This document shows positions 46,426 through 54,617 of a DNA stretch of 64,000 nucleotides, one piece after another; position 1 is the first letter of the stretch, and each line of letters begins with the position of its first letter. The stretch is from positions 3,100,001-3,164,000 of the forward strand of contig NZ_CP033116.1 of the NCBI RefSeq assembly GCF_009497895.1, written 5' to 3'. The notes below the pieces were generated by a model. The model searched no databases. It worked only from the letters and a program-made list of their open reading frames with translations, and was not told the origin of the DNA. The stretch is from Halopseudomonas pelagia. Lineage in GTDB: Bacteria > Pseudomonadota > Gammaproteobacteria > Pseudomonadales > Pseudomonadaceae. A program made the translations under genes and the position numbers.

Positions 46426-47337
46426 TCAGGGTTTGAGCAGCCTGTTGCTGATGCCATGCGGCACATGGCCGGTAGGGACCACGCCTACCGCGCTGCGACA
46501 GTGCCCTTCCTGGTCATCGAAGAACAGATCGGCGCCAAAAGCGCGGAGAAATTCTGACTTGTCCATGCCGCCCAAAAACAGTGATTCATCCAGGCGGATG
46601 TCCCACTCACGCAGCGTGCGTATTACCCTTTCGTGGGCCGGTGCACTGCGCGCGGTAAAAAGCGCCGTGCGGATCGGGCACTCGCCCGCAGCGAATTCGG
46701 TCTGGATCCGGTTCAACGCCGCGAGAAACGCCTTGAACGGCCCGCCGCCCAAGGGATCACGAGCGGAGGCCAGTTCGCTGGCCTGAAAAGCCTCGAGGCC
46801 GTCACGCTGGAACACCTGCTCGGATTCGTCAGAAAACAGCACCGCATCGCCATCAAAAGCGATGCGCAGTTCATCACGCATTTCCCTTGGCTGGTTGGAC
46901 GGCAGAATAGTCGCTGCGGCGAAGCCGGCTTCAAGAGTACTGCGCACATCCTCGGCGTGGGTCGACAAAAACAGTTGCGTACCGAATGCGGGAATATACT
47001 GAAACGGACTGCGACCGCCAGCAAAAGCCGCGCGGGTGATGCCCAGACCGTAATGCTGAATCGAATTGAACACCCGCAGCCCGGTATCCGCGCTGTTACG
47101 CGACAGCAGCACTACCTCCACGCGGCTGTCGCCCTCCAGCATACTATTGATACGCAGCAGCTTCTGCACCAGGCCAAAGGCCTCGCCTGGCTCCAGCGGC
47201 GTATCCTCGCGGGCAATCTGGTACTGCCGGTAGGCTTCCAGGCCTTCCTGCTCGTAAACCTGATGACTCTCATCCAGATCAAACAGTGCTCTGGAGGAAA
47301 TCGCTACGACCAGTTTATCGCCAAGCCTGACCGGCAT
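46426..47337 (-). CDS. 5'-nucleotidase (cytosolic NT5C1-type family)
   Basis: A 303-residue protein of the bacterial 5'-nucleotidase family related to cytosolic NT5C1. It has HAD-like motifs: SRALFDLDES (residues ~15-24), FDGDAVLFSDESE (~160-172), LFTARSAPAHERV (~226-238) and the acidic end FGADLFFDDQEGHC (~265-278). It would dephosphorylate nucleoside monophosphates in the cytoplasm. It starts 10 bp after panE on the same strand, so the two form an operon upstream of cysB. The nucleotide preference is not visible. Confidence 0.88.
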   Translation of the reverse strand: MPVRLGDKLVVAISSRALFDLDESHQVYEQEGLEAYRQYQIAREDTPLEPGEAFGLVQKLLRINSMLEGDSRVEVVLLSRNSADTGLRVFNSIQHYGLGITRAAFAGGRSPFQYIPAFGTQLFLSTHAEDVRSTLEAGFAAATILPSNQPREMRDELRIAFDGDAVLFSDESEQVFQRDGLEAFQASELASARDPLGGGPFKAFLAALNRIQTEFAAGECPIRTALFTARSAPAHERVIRTLREWDIRLDESLFLGGMDKSEFLRAFGADLFFDDQEGHCRSAVGVVPTGHVPHGISNRLLKP

Positions 47338-47347
47338 GATGCGTCCT

Positions 47348-48304
47348 TTACTCGGGTTGCAGATAGCTGTCTTGAATGAATTCCAGCATGTTCAACAATG
47401 CCTCGGTTTTCGGCATGCTGCAACCGGCCTGGGCCCCCAGCTTTAGCGCTTCGCGATAGAGGCTGTCGAGTTCCATGGGACGCTTGTGCAGCCAGTCGTG
47501 GTACATGCTCGGATAGTAATCGGGCATATGCCGGGTGACCTTGAGCAGCTTGGCCGCGTAGTCTTCCGGCATCTCATGACCACAGGCCTTGGCGGCCGCG
47601 ACCACTTCACTCATCAGATCACCGATCAACTGCCGGCTCGCGGCGCTCTTGAGCAGCGACTCGGTACCCGCGTCGAGAAGGACCGAAACGCCGTTGAAGG
47701 AGGCATTCCACACCAGCTTCTGCCAGCGCGCAGCATCGATATTGCCCATTTCCCGCGCCTCGATTCCGGAGCTGCGGAACAGCTCGGCTGCAGCGGAGAT
47801 GATCTGAGCGGCTTCATCCCCAGATGCCGGACCCGAGTGATAGCCCAGATCGACCAGCCCGTTGGCCTGATGTTTCACCTGGCCAGGACCTTCGCGGTAG
47901 AGACACACGTAGCAGAGCCCGCCAATCAGGTGGATATGATCAGGCAGCAGTGGCCGCAGGTAGGTTTCGTTGTTCAAGCCATTCTGAAACAGCACTACCT
48001 TGGCATTCTCTGCAGCGGCAGCGGCGATGATCGGCGCCAGATCCGCATTCCCCGTGGCCTTGGTGCCCACCAGCAGCCAGTCGCAAGGTGGCATCTTGGT
48101 CACATCATTATACGCCTGCACCGGGTTGAGGGTCATGCTGCCATGCACCATGCTATCCACCGTAATGCCATCCTTGACCACCGCGTCATATTCGCTACGC
48201 AGCAAAAAATGCACGTCGTGGCCGGCTTGCGCCAGCATCAGCCCATAGAAGCCACCGATCGCCCCGGTACCAATAATGCCAACCCGCGGTTTTGTCTGCT
48301 GCAT
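47348..48304 (-). CDS. 2-dehydropantoate 2-reductase (ketopantoate reductase family)
   Basis: A 318-residue NADPH-dependent ApbA/PanE-family reductase. The Rossmann motif GIIGTGAIGGFYG lies at residues ~9-21, the catalytic Lys is in RWQKLVWNASFNG (~197-209), and the substrate residues in LDSLYREALKLGAQAG (~283) are present. Reduction of ketopantoate in pantothenate/CoA synthesis is the family function. Pseudomonads have more than one paralogue, so this copy may act on another 2-keto acid. GAGGGG is five bases before the ATG at 48304. It is divergent from the DAHP synthase gene. Confidence 0.88.
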   Translation of the reverse strand: MQQTKPRVGIIGTGAIGGFYGLMLAQAGHDVHFLLRSEYDAVVKDGITVDSMVHGSMTLNPVQAYNDVTKMPPCDWLLVGTKATGNADLAPIIAAAAAENAKVVLFQNGLNNETYLRPLLPDHIHLIGGLCYVCLYREGPGQVKHQANGLVDLGYHSGPASGDEAAQIISAAAELFRSSGIEAREMGNIDAARWQKLVWNASFNGVSVLLDAGTESLLKSAASRQLIGDLMSEVVAAAKACGHEMPEDYAAKLLKVTRHMPDYYPSMYHDWLHKRPMELDSLYREALKLGAQAGCSMPKTEALLNMLEFIQDSYLQPE

Positions 48305-48543
48305 GAGAACCCCTCTTTTGCATGTCTGGATCAACCAATTGCGCTCATGGTAATCGCGCGGGCCCCAAGGAGACAGTCAGCCATGCGACAAAGCTGCAAA
48401 CATTCGGCTTTTTTCCCGGCTATTGAGCAGCTTAATCGCACCGATACGACATACCGGGGTAGCCGCGCTGGCGTTCCTTGATTAAGCTGTGCACAACTAA
48501 TTAAAGGTAGCCGATTGACTGCCTAACTGACCTGCCGGGATAG

Positions 48544-49623
48544 ATGATGGCCGACTTACCTATTGATGATCTGAACGTTGCCTCCAATGAGGTACTGATA
48601 ACCCCTGCCCAGCTCAAGGCGAAGATACCCATGAGCGCGGCGTCCGAAGCTACGGTGGTGCAAAGCCGGCAAGTGATTCGTGACATTCTCGATGGCAAGG
48701 ATCACCGCCTGTTCATCGTGATCGGCCCTTGCTCGATTCATGATCTGGAAGCCGCCAAGGACTACGCCGCGCGTCTGAAGAAGCTGGCTGACGAAGTGGG
48801 CGACACTCTGTATCTGGTCATGCGCGTGTATTTCGAGAAGCCGCGTACCACCGTTGGCTGGAAAGGCTTGATCAACGATCCCTATCTGGACGACTCGTTC
48901 AAGGTAGAAGATGGCCTGCATATTGGTCGGCAACTGCTCAGCGATTTGACTGCGATGGGCCTGCCCACCGCCACCGAAGCGCTGGACCCGATTTCGCCGC
49001 AGTATTTGCAGGATCTGATTTCCTGGTCAGCGATCGGCGCACGCACGACCGAATCGCAGACTCACCGCGAGATGTCCTCCGGCCTGTCTTCTGCAGTGGG
49101 TTTCAAGAACGGCACCGATGGCAGCCTGACCGTCGCCATCAATGCCCTGCAGTCGGTCTCCAGCCCCCACCGCTTCCTGGGCATCAACCAGGACGGTCAG
49201 GTATCCATCGTGACCACCAAAGGCAATCAGTACGGCCATGTGGTACTGCGCGGTGGCAACGGCAAGCCCAACTATGATTCGGTCAGTGTTTCACTGTGCG
49301 AAAAGGACCTGGAAAAAGCCGGAATCGCACCGAACATCATGGTCGATTGCAGTCACGCCAATTCCAACAAGGATCCCGGTCTGCAGCCGCTGGTGATGGA
49401 CAACGTCGCCAACCAGATCCTGGAAGGTAACAACTCGATCATCGGTCTGATGGTGGAAAGCCATATCGGTTGGGGCAATCAGTCTATCCCCAAGGATTTG
49501 TCACAGCTGCAGTACGGCGTATCGGTAACCGATGCCTGTATCGACTGGGACACTACGGTCACCAGCATCCGCAGCATGCACGCCAAGTTGCGGGATGTGT
49601 TGCCCAAGCGTCAACGCGGCTGA
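48544..49623 (+). CDS. 3-deoxy-7-phosphoheptulonate (DAHP) synthase, class I
   Basis: A 359-residue AroF/G/H-type enzyme condensing PEP and erythrose 4-phosphate, the first step of aromatic amino-acid synthesis. Key segments are VIGPCSIHDLEAAK (residues ~59-72), MRVYFEKPRTTVGWKGLINDP (~93-113), ARTTESQTHREMSSGLS (~165-181) and DCSHANSNKD (~270-279). Which aromatic amino acid inhibits it cannot be decided from this view. ATGs at 48544 and 48547 are both possible. The 239-bp divergent upstream region holds TTGATT and a TGTGCACA palindrome near 48488-48495, but no firm promoter or attenuator was identified. Confidence 0.95.
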   Translation: MMADLPIDDLNVASNEVLITPAQLKAKIPMSAASEATVVQSRQVIRDILDGKDHRLFIVIGPCSIHDLEAAKDYAARLKKLADEVGDTLYLVMRVYFEKPRTTVGWKGLINDPYLDDSFKVEDGLHIGRQLLSDLTAMGLPTATEALDPISPQYLQDLISWSAIGARTTESQTHREMSSGLSSAVGFKNGTDGSLTVAINALQSVSSPHRFLGINQDGQVSIVTTKGNQYGHVVLRGGNGKPNYDSVSVSLCEKDLEKAGIAPNIMVDCSHANSNKDPGLQPLVMDNVANQILEGNNSIIGLMVESHIGWGNQSIPKDLSQLQYGVSVTDACIDWDTTVTSIRSMHAKLRDVLPKRQRG

Positions 49624-49636
49624 TTGGCACGCTCCT

Positions 49637-49663
49637 AAAAAAACCGCCACATGGCGGTTTTTT
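49637..49663. terminator. Bidirectional rho-independent terminator after the DAHP synthase gene
   Basis: Perfect 11-bp arms (49638-49648 and 49653-49663) with loop ACAT. A run of A before and T after the CCGCC/GGCGG core make it active in both directions between the convergent DAHP synthase and GNAT genes. Confidence 0.93.
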
Positions 49664-49681
49664 ATGCTTTGCATAACAGCA

Positions 49682-49966
49682 TCAATGCTGACGCTGTCGC
49701 AGCTTTTCCTGGCGGAGCATATAACGCTCCACATAGGAACAGGACGGTATAACGGTGTAGCCCCGCTCTTCGGCAAACTGCAGCGCGTGAGCTGTCAGCT
49801 GTGCAGCCAAACCCTTGCCACGCAAGGCGTTGGGCACATAGGTCCGGTAGATATCCAGGGTCTTTTTGCCAAGATCCATATAAGCCAGGTAAGCCCTCGC
49901 ACCGTCAATGGCAACATAAAACTGCTTGTCTTCAGTATCGTGCTGAATCGGTGCGTTCAGATCCAT
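49682..49966 (-). CDS. Small GNAT family N-acetyltransferase (YjdJ-like)
   Basis: A 94-residue single-domain acetyltransferase of the short GCN5-related type. The acetyl-CoA loop VPNALRGKGLAAQLTAHALQFAEE (residues ~41-64) and the end PSCSYVERYM (~74-83) are characteristic. The ATG at 49966 has GGGGAG six bases upstream; an ATG two codons earlier lies inside this spacing. A perfect TATAAT on the minus strand (50071-50076) could be its -10, but no -35 is clear. The acyl acceptor is unknown. Confidence 0.85.
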   Translation of the reverse strand: MDLNAPIQHDTEDKQFYVAIDGARAYLAYMDLGKKTLDIYRTYVPNALRGKGLAAQLTAHALQFAEERGYTVIPSCSYVERYMLRQEKLRQRQH

Positions 49967-50079
49967 GCCCATCTCCCCACCAGCAATCGCCTTGCAGAAC
50001 CTTTCTCGTGAAAAAGTACTGCTCAAGTAACGTTGACATGCGACCTGGAAAATAATTCCCAAGGTCGCGAATTATATTC

Positions 50080-51480
50080 TCAGCCAACCGGATTGACGCC
50101 GATCCCCAACGCCATCAACAACGCGATGGAAGCCAGGCAGGCAATCACCGGAATCGCGACCGTGACCATGAACATGTCCTTATAGGCTTCCTTGTGGGTC
50201 AATCCCATGATCATGAAGGTCGCAATGACCGCCCCGCAGTGTGGCAGAGAGTCCAGACCGCCGGAGGCGATAGCGGCAATACGGTGGAGAATTTCCGGTT
50301 CGATACCCATTTCCAGGTAGCTAGGTGCGAGCGTCTGCATAAAGATCTGCAACCCGCCCGAAGACGAGCCAACAATCGCGGACACCACACTGGCGGAGGC
50401 AAACACCGAAATAAGCGGTGGTAGATCCGCGTTAAGCATCCACTGGGCAAACTGACTGAACCCCGCCGTTTGCGTAACCACGCCGCCAAAACCGATAACC
50501 GCAGCCGTGTTGATCAGCGGCATTACCGAGTCTTCCGCACCCTGGCCGAAAACCTCAACAATCTTGCGGCGCATGCTCGGGAACAACACCACGCAGGTCA
50601 GCGAACCGAGGATCAATGCCATGCTCGGCCAGATGATCGGTTGCGCCTGACTGAAGGCCAGCAGTGATGCAAGCCCACTGTCGCTCTGTGACCAATCACC
50701 TAGACCAATCACCAGCCGCGGCAGCATGATTACGCCGAGGACCACGACCATGGGGATCAGCGCCAGCTTCCAGGAGGGGACATCGTTCGGGTCGCCAGCC
50801 AACTGTTCCATGCGCCGGTCCTGCGCGTTTTCGCTGAAACCTTCACCATTGGCCCTGGCCAGCCGCCAGCCACGCTCCACGTACCACATACCCAGGCCGG
50901 CCATGATGACCGCGGCAAACAGACCAATCCAACCACCGGCAAACAGGTCGGTGCCCAATGAGCTGGCCGAAATCACGTTGTGAATAGACGGCGTGCCGGG
51001 CATCGCGGTCATGGTAAAGGTGCCCGCCCCCACCGAGGTGGCGGCAGCCCAGAGTCGCTTCGGCAGATTCGCTTCGCGCATCAGGGTGATGCCCAGCGGA
51101 TACATGGTGAACACCACGACAAACACCACCACACCGCCGTATGTCAGCAAGGCACAAACGATCATGCCCACCAACAACGTGTGTTTGACGCCCAAACCGC
51201 GGGTAATGGCCAAGGCAATGGCCTTGGCGGCCTGGCTGGTCGCCATGGCCTTACCGAAAATGGCGCCGCAGAGGAACAGCAGGAAGAAGCGTCCGGCGAA
51301 ACTGAATGCGCCTAATGAACCGGATGGATAGTACTCAAGTAACGTCCGCGGAATCAGTAAGCCGTTGGTCAGCGCCACCACCAACGAACAAAGAAGCGAA
51401 GCGACAAAAATATTGATGCCGCGCATGGCCATATAGATCAGCAGCGCCAGCCCCACCAGCAGTCCCAGATTCCCCAGCAT
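50080..51480 (-). CDS. GntP-family permease
   Basis: A 466-residue inner-membrane permease with about twelve hydrophobic segments. Typical family features are the N-terminal LLVGLALLIYMAMRGINIFVAS, the central TAMPGTPSIHNVI (residues ~157-169), and SSSGGLQIFMQTLA with GGLDSLPHCGAVI near the C-terminus (~370-420). GntP relatives import gluconate, D-serine or short hydroxy acids such as 3-hydroxybutyrate by proton symport. The substrate cannot be assigned, because no catabolic gene is adjacent. It is divergent from oprI across 205 bp. Confidence 0.87.
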   Translation of the reverse strand: MLGNLGLLVGLALLIYMAMRGINIFVASLLCSLVVALTNGLLIPRTLLEYYPSGSLGAFSFAGRFFLLFLCGAIFGKAMATSQAAKAIALAITRGLGVKHTLLVGMIVCALLTYGGVVVFVVVFTMYPLGITLMREANLPKRLWAAATSVGAGTFTMTAMPGTPSIHNVISASSLGTDLFAGGWIGLFAAVIMAGLGMWYVERGWRLARANGEGFSENAQDRRMEQLAGDPNDVPSWKLALIPMVVVLGVIMLPRLVIGLGDWSQSDSGLASLLAFSQAQPIIWPSMALILGSLTCVVLFPSMRRKIVEVFGQGAEDSVMPLINTAAVIGFGGVVTQTAGFSQFAQWMLNADLPPLISVFASASVVSAIVGSSSGGLQIFMQTLAPSYLEMGIEPEILHRIAAIASGGLDSLPHCGAVIATFMIMGLTHKEAYKDMFMVTVAIPVIACLASIALLMALGIGVNPVG

Positions 51481-51621
51481 TGAGCTTATTCCTTATATTT
51501 ATTGATATTACTCGCATCACAATACCTCAGCAGCGAGACAATACAATATGCATAAGAGCCGCTCGATATGCTGAATACCCGATGATTTATGATCCTCATC
51601 AATTCCACTACGCTGATCAGC

Positions 51622-51630
51622 TGCTAAACT
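51622..51630 (+). promoter_or_regulatory. Extended -10 promoter candidate for oprI
   Basis: TGCTAAACT (TGN plus TAAACT) lies 55 bases before the oprI ATG, in the 205-bp gap divergent from the GntP permease. No consensus -35 is seen 17 bases upstream, as is common for extended -10 promoters. The rest of the gap shows no other recognisable signal. Confidence 0.35.
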
Positions 51631-51685
51631 CTTTTCGCCAGCTTATTGGGATGCTTGGCATGTACTGGATAAAAAGGGGATTCAC

Positions 51686-51943
51686 ATGAAACAGATTCTG
51701 AACGTCTCAGCCGTTGCGTTGGCAGCCGTGCTGGTTGCCGGCTGCAGTAATAACCAGTTTCAAGAAGAAACGACCAGCAGGCTGTCGGCAGCAGAAACCT
51801 CGGCAGCCCGCGCGCAAGCGCGCGCTGATGAAGCTTATCGCAAGGCCGAAGAAGCAATGGCCGCCGCCATGCGCGCTCAACAAAGCGCTGATGAGGCCAA
51901 CGAGCGCGCCATGCGCATGCTCGACAAGGCAAGCCGCAAGTAA
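51686..51943 (+). CDS. oprI: Major outer-membrane lipoprotein OprI (Lpp-like)
   Basis: An 85-residue lipoprotein. The signal peptide ends in the lipobox LVAGC (Cys ~20), followed by a ~60-residue alanine- and arginine-rich helix ([20 protein letters not shown]) that forms a trimeric alanine-zipper coil. It ends in ASRK, where the terminal Lys can be joined to peptidoglycan. The sequence closely resembles P. aeruginosa OprI. AAGGGG lies eight bases upstream. The neighbouring L,D-transpeptidase is a candidate for the linking reaction. Confidence 0.96.
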   Translation: MKQILNVSAVALAAVLVAGCSNNQFQEETTSRLSAAETSAARAQARADEAYRKAEEAMAAAMRAQQSADEANERAMRMLDKASRK

Positions 51944-52003
51944 CGGTTACTGTCAGATACTGCTTGCCTGCAGGATGATGCCGACCCGCCAGGGCCGGCA
52001 TCA

Positions 52004-52918
52004 TCACCCCTCGCCCACCCGCCCTATGACGGTAGGGAGACCGTTTTCCTCAAATGCCGCATCCCTGATCTTCTTCCAGTCCAGATGCAGATTAACAAAG
52101 CCTGGTGTCTGTTCGGCCAGCAGTTGCTGGATAGCGGCCTGACGGTCTATGGTCGAAGGCAAACCGTGCTCGTCCAGCGGCGTGTGGACCTCCAGCAACA
52201 GCTGCCCGTCACGCAGCGCGAGCTTGTAAGGCTGGTTGATAATACGTACCTGCGTGCCCGCAGGAATCTGTGGAAACAGTGCATTGATATCCTCGTTGCG
52301 CATGCGGAAACAACCGTGACTCACGCGCATTCCAATGCCGAACTGCTTGTTGGTACCGTGAATCACGTAGGCGCCCATCGCCAGATTCATCTTGAACGGG
52401 CCCATCGGATTGTCCGGCCCTGGCGGTACCACCTCGGGTAGAAAATCCCCCTCGGCGGCATGTTCGTCACGGATCGACTGCGGAGGATACCAGGACGGAT
52501 TGGCCTGCTTGCGTGCCACCTGCGTCTCACCCAGCGGCGAGGACCAGCCCTCGCGGCCAATACCCACGGGGTAGGTAATCACCCGATCACCTTCCGGGGG
52601 ATAATAGTACAACCGGTATTCAGGCAGATTGATGACGATGCCCTTGCGCGGGGCGTCGGGCAAAATGTGTTCCCCGGGTAACATGACCCGCGCGCCCTCA
52701 CCCGGCAGCCAGGGGTCCACCCCGGGATTGGCTGCGAGCATTTCCAGGTAACCATAGCCATATTCTTCACCCAGATCGTCAAGGGTGTCTTCATAGGCCG
52801 CGTGGATAGCGAAGGTTTCGCCAACGATCTGCTGCTCGGGCACCAACAGGGGGTACTCGTTAGCCGCCAGGGCTGGCGTGATCAGCAGTAAGCTTGATAA
52901 CACTCTACGTAAGCTCAT
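52004..52918 (-). CDS. L,D-transpeptidase (YkuD domain)
   Basis: A 304-residue exported enzyme with a signal peptide (MSLRRVLSSLLLITPALA). A LysM-like region (~45-75) with GYLEMLAANPGVDPWLPGEG precedes the YkuD domain (~95-230), whose catalytic motif is HGTNKQFGIGMRVSHGCFRM (His, then SHGC with the active Cys ~210). The architecture matches ErfK/YbiS-type enzymes, which attach Lpp to peptidoglycan. Its convergent neighbour is oprI, 60 bp away. It starts one base after the upstream stop. An ATG seven codons earlier is possible. Confidence 0.93.
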   Translation of the reverse strand: MSLRRVLSSLLLITPALAANEYPLLVPEQQIVGETFAIHAAYEDTLDDLGEEYGYGYLEMLAANPGVDPWLPGEGARVMLPGEHILPDAPRKGIVINLPEYRLYYYPPEGDRVITYPVGIGREGWSSPLGETQVARKQANPSWYPPQSIRDEHAAEGDFLPEVVPPGPDNPMGPFKMNLAMGAYVIHGTNKQFGIGMRVSHGCFRMRNEDINALFPQIPAGTQVRIINQPYKLALRDGQLLLEVHTPLDEHGLPSTIDRQAAIQQLLAEQTPGFVNLHLDWKKIRDAAFEENGLPTVIGRVGEG

Positions 52919-52919
52919 C

Positions 52920-53270
52920 TCAGTGCCGGCCCTGCGCATAGAGATCTATCTGTTGCACAGCGGTCAAGGCTTCGGCGGCTTCAGGTCGGTTGCGTGCGGT
53001 TGATGCTGAGGGGCCGTTGCTGCCACCGCGCTTGTGTGAGCGCGCTTGATCCAGACATTGCGGGCAAAGTGTGGGCATAACTGCGCGAAGCAGCTCCCGA
53101 TACACCGGTCGCGCAGGCAACAGGTCACCGCACAGAGTCCGCTCTACCGGGTTATCCAGACGCAGGTTGATGTCTACCATATGCACATGCCAGGGATCTG
53201 CCACAAACAGGTCCTGCTGCTCGTCCTGTTCGACCACGCACCAACGCTTGGCCAGCCACGCTACACTCAC
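52920..53270 (-). CDS. Conserved hypothetical protein with a CPxC motif
   Basis: A 116-residue cytoplasmic protein, not recognised as a named family. It begins MSVAWLAKRWCVVEQ; its middle part contains a Cys (TLCGDLLP, ~47) and a CPQC pair (~69-72) that together could bind a metal. The C-terminal third is low in complexity and Ser/Arg/Ala-rich. It lies between tesA (28 bp upstream) and the L,D-transpeptidase (1 bp downstream) on the same strand, so an operon is likely. The same order occurs, from memory, near P. aeruginosa PA2854-PA2856. Confidence 0.75.
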   Translation of the reverse strand: MSVAWLAKRWCVVEQDEQQDLFVADPWHVHMVDINLRLDNPVERTLCGDLLPARPVYRELLRAVMPTLCPQCLDQARSHKRGGSNGPSASTARNRPEAAEALTAVQQIDLYAQGRH

Positions 53271-53298
53271 GCGTTATCTCTCCAGAAAATCGACTGCT

Positions 53299-53922
53299 TC
53301 AGCGCTGCAGCCAGGTCTCGATATAAGGCCAAACGTTATCCAGGATCAGTGGCTGGCCTTCAGCAGTTGGATGAATTCCATCTGACTGCATGAGACTCTG
53401 ATCAGCTTCTCCGGCAATGCCGTCCAGCACAAAGGGCAAGAGCGCTACATCGTATTGTTCGCTGATCTCGGCAAAGACCTGCTCAAACGCCTGGGTATAC
53501 CGCACGCCGTAGTTAGGCGGAATCCGCATACCCAATAAAAGCACCTCTGCACCTGCTTCCTGCGACTGTTCTACCATCGCCGAAAGATTCTGTTGCATAT
53601 TGGTTGGCGGCATCCCGCGCAAGCCATCATTACCGCCTAATTCTATCACTACCAGGTCCGGATTATGTTGCTCCAGCAGGCGTGGCAAGCGGGCCAGCCC
53701 CCCTGCAGTGGTATCGCCACTGACGGATGCATTCATCACCTCAATGTCGGCCCCTTCCTCCTCCAGACGCTCCTCCAGCAGGGCCGTCCAGCCCTGATCG
53801 ATTTCCAGACCGAAAGCGGCACTGATACTATCGCCAACAATCAGTATTCCCTGCGCGCTGGCGGGCAACACCGGCACCATCATCAGCAAGCACAACAAAG
53901 CAATTCTTTTTACTTCTCTCAA
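53299..53922 (-). CDS. tesA: Arylesterase/acyl-CoA thioesterase I TesA (SGNH hydrolase)
   Basis: A 207-residue periplasmic GDSL/SGNH hydrolase acting on thioesters, lysophospholipids and aryl esters. A signal peptide (KRIALLCLLMMVPVLPASA) precedes block I GDSISAAFG (Ser ~32), block II Gly (SVSGDTTAG, ~66-74), block III GGNDGLRG (~95-102) and block V SDGIHPTAEG (Asp/His ~180-183). The only start that preserves the basic signal-peptide N-terminus is a TTG at 53922. Only 11 bp separate it from the divergent ABC transporter gene. Confidence 0.93.
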   Translation of the reverse strand: MREVKRIALLCLLMMVPVLPASAQGILIVGDSISAAFGLEIDQGWTALLEERLEEEGADIEVMNASVSGDTTAGGLARLPRLLEQHNPDLVVIELGGNDGLRGMPPTNMQQNLSAMVEQSQEAGAEVLLLGMRIPPNYGVRYTQAFEQVFAEISEQYDVALLPFVLDGIAGEADQSLMQSDGIHPTAEGQPLILDNVWPYIETWLQR

Positions 53923-53933
53923 GGGCAGATTCC

Positions 53934-54617
53934 ATGTCAGACAGCGTGATCGTTGCCAGCCACCTTAGCAAAGTCGTCCGCAGCTCGGAAGCGGACCTGA
54001 CCATTCTCGACAATGTCAGCCTGCAAATCGAACGCGGCAGCAGCGTAGCCATTGTCGGCGCTTCCGGCTCGGGCAAATCCACGCTGCTCAGTTTGCTCGC
54101 TGGCCTGGACCTGCCCAGCAGCGGCGAGGTTCACCTCGCCGGCAAGACGCTCAGCCAGTTGGATGAAGACCAGCGTGCTGCTCTGCGCGCCGAGCATGTC
54201 GGCTTTGTGTTCCAGTCCTTTCAATTGCTCGACAGCCTGACTGCACTCGAGAACGTGATGTTGCCGTTGGAGTTGCACGGGCGCAAAGATGCGCGTGTGC
54301 GTGCCGAGGAGCTACTCGGCCGCGTCGGCCTGGCCGCACGGGTAACGCATTACCCGCGCCAGCTCTCGGGTGGCGAACAACAGCGCGTCGCCATTGCCAG
54401 AGCCTTCGCCAGCGAGCCGGATATTCTTTTTGCCGACGAGCCTACCGGCAACCTTGATGCCGTGACCGGCCAGCGCATTACCGAACTGCTATTCGAGTTG
54501 AACCGTGAACAGGGCACTACCCTGGTTCTGGTCACGCATGATCAGCGGCTGGCCGAGCGCTGCCAGAACGCCTTGCAGCTTGATGCCGGCCGTCTGCTGG
54601 AGCCCGTCGATGCGTAA
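53934..54617 (+). CDS. ABC transporter ATP-binding protein (YbbA/LolD-like)
   Basis: A 227-residue ABC ATPase of the MacB/LolD type. Walker A is [10 protein letters not shown] (residues ~39-48), the Q-loop [12 protein letters not shown] (~88), the signature [14 protein letters not shown] (~144) and Walker [13 protein letters not shown] (~165). It works with the next gene's permease, its ORF overlapping that gene by 8 bp. The arrangement divergent from tesA is the same as ybbAP-tesA in E. coli. The substrate is not known; these relatives extract lipids or lipoproteins or act mechanically rather than import. Confidence 0.93.
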   Translation: MSDSVIVASHLSKVVRSSEADLTILDNVSLQIERGSSVAIVGASGSGKSTLLSLLAGLDLPSSGEVHLAGKTLSQLDEDQRAALRAEHVGFVFQSFQLLDSLTALENVMLPLELHGRKDARVRAEELLGRVGLAARVTHYPRQLSGGEQQRVAIARAFASEPDILFADEPTGNLDAVTGQRITELLFELNREQGTTLVLVTHDQRLAERCQNALQLDAGRLLEPVDA

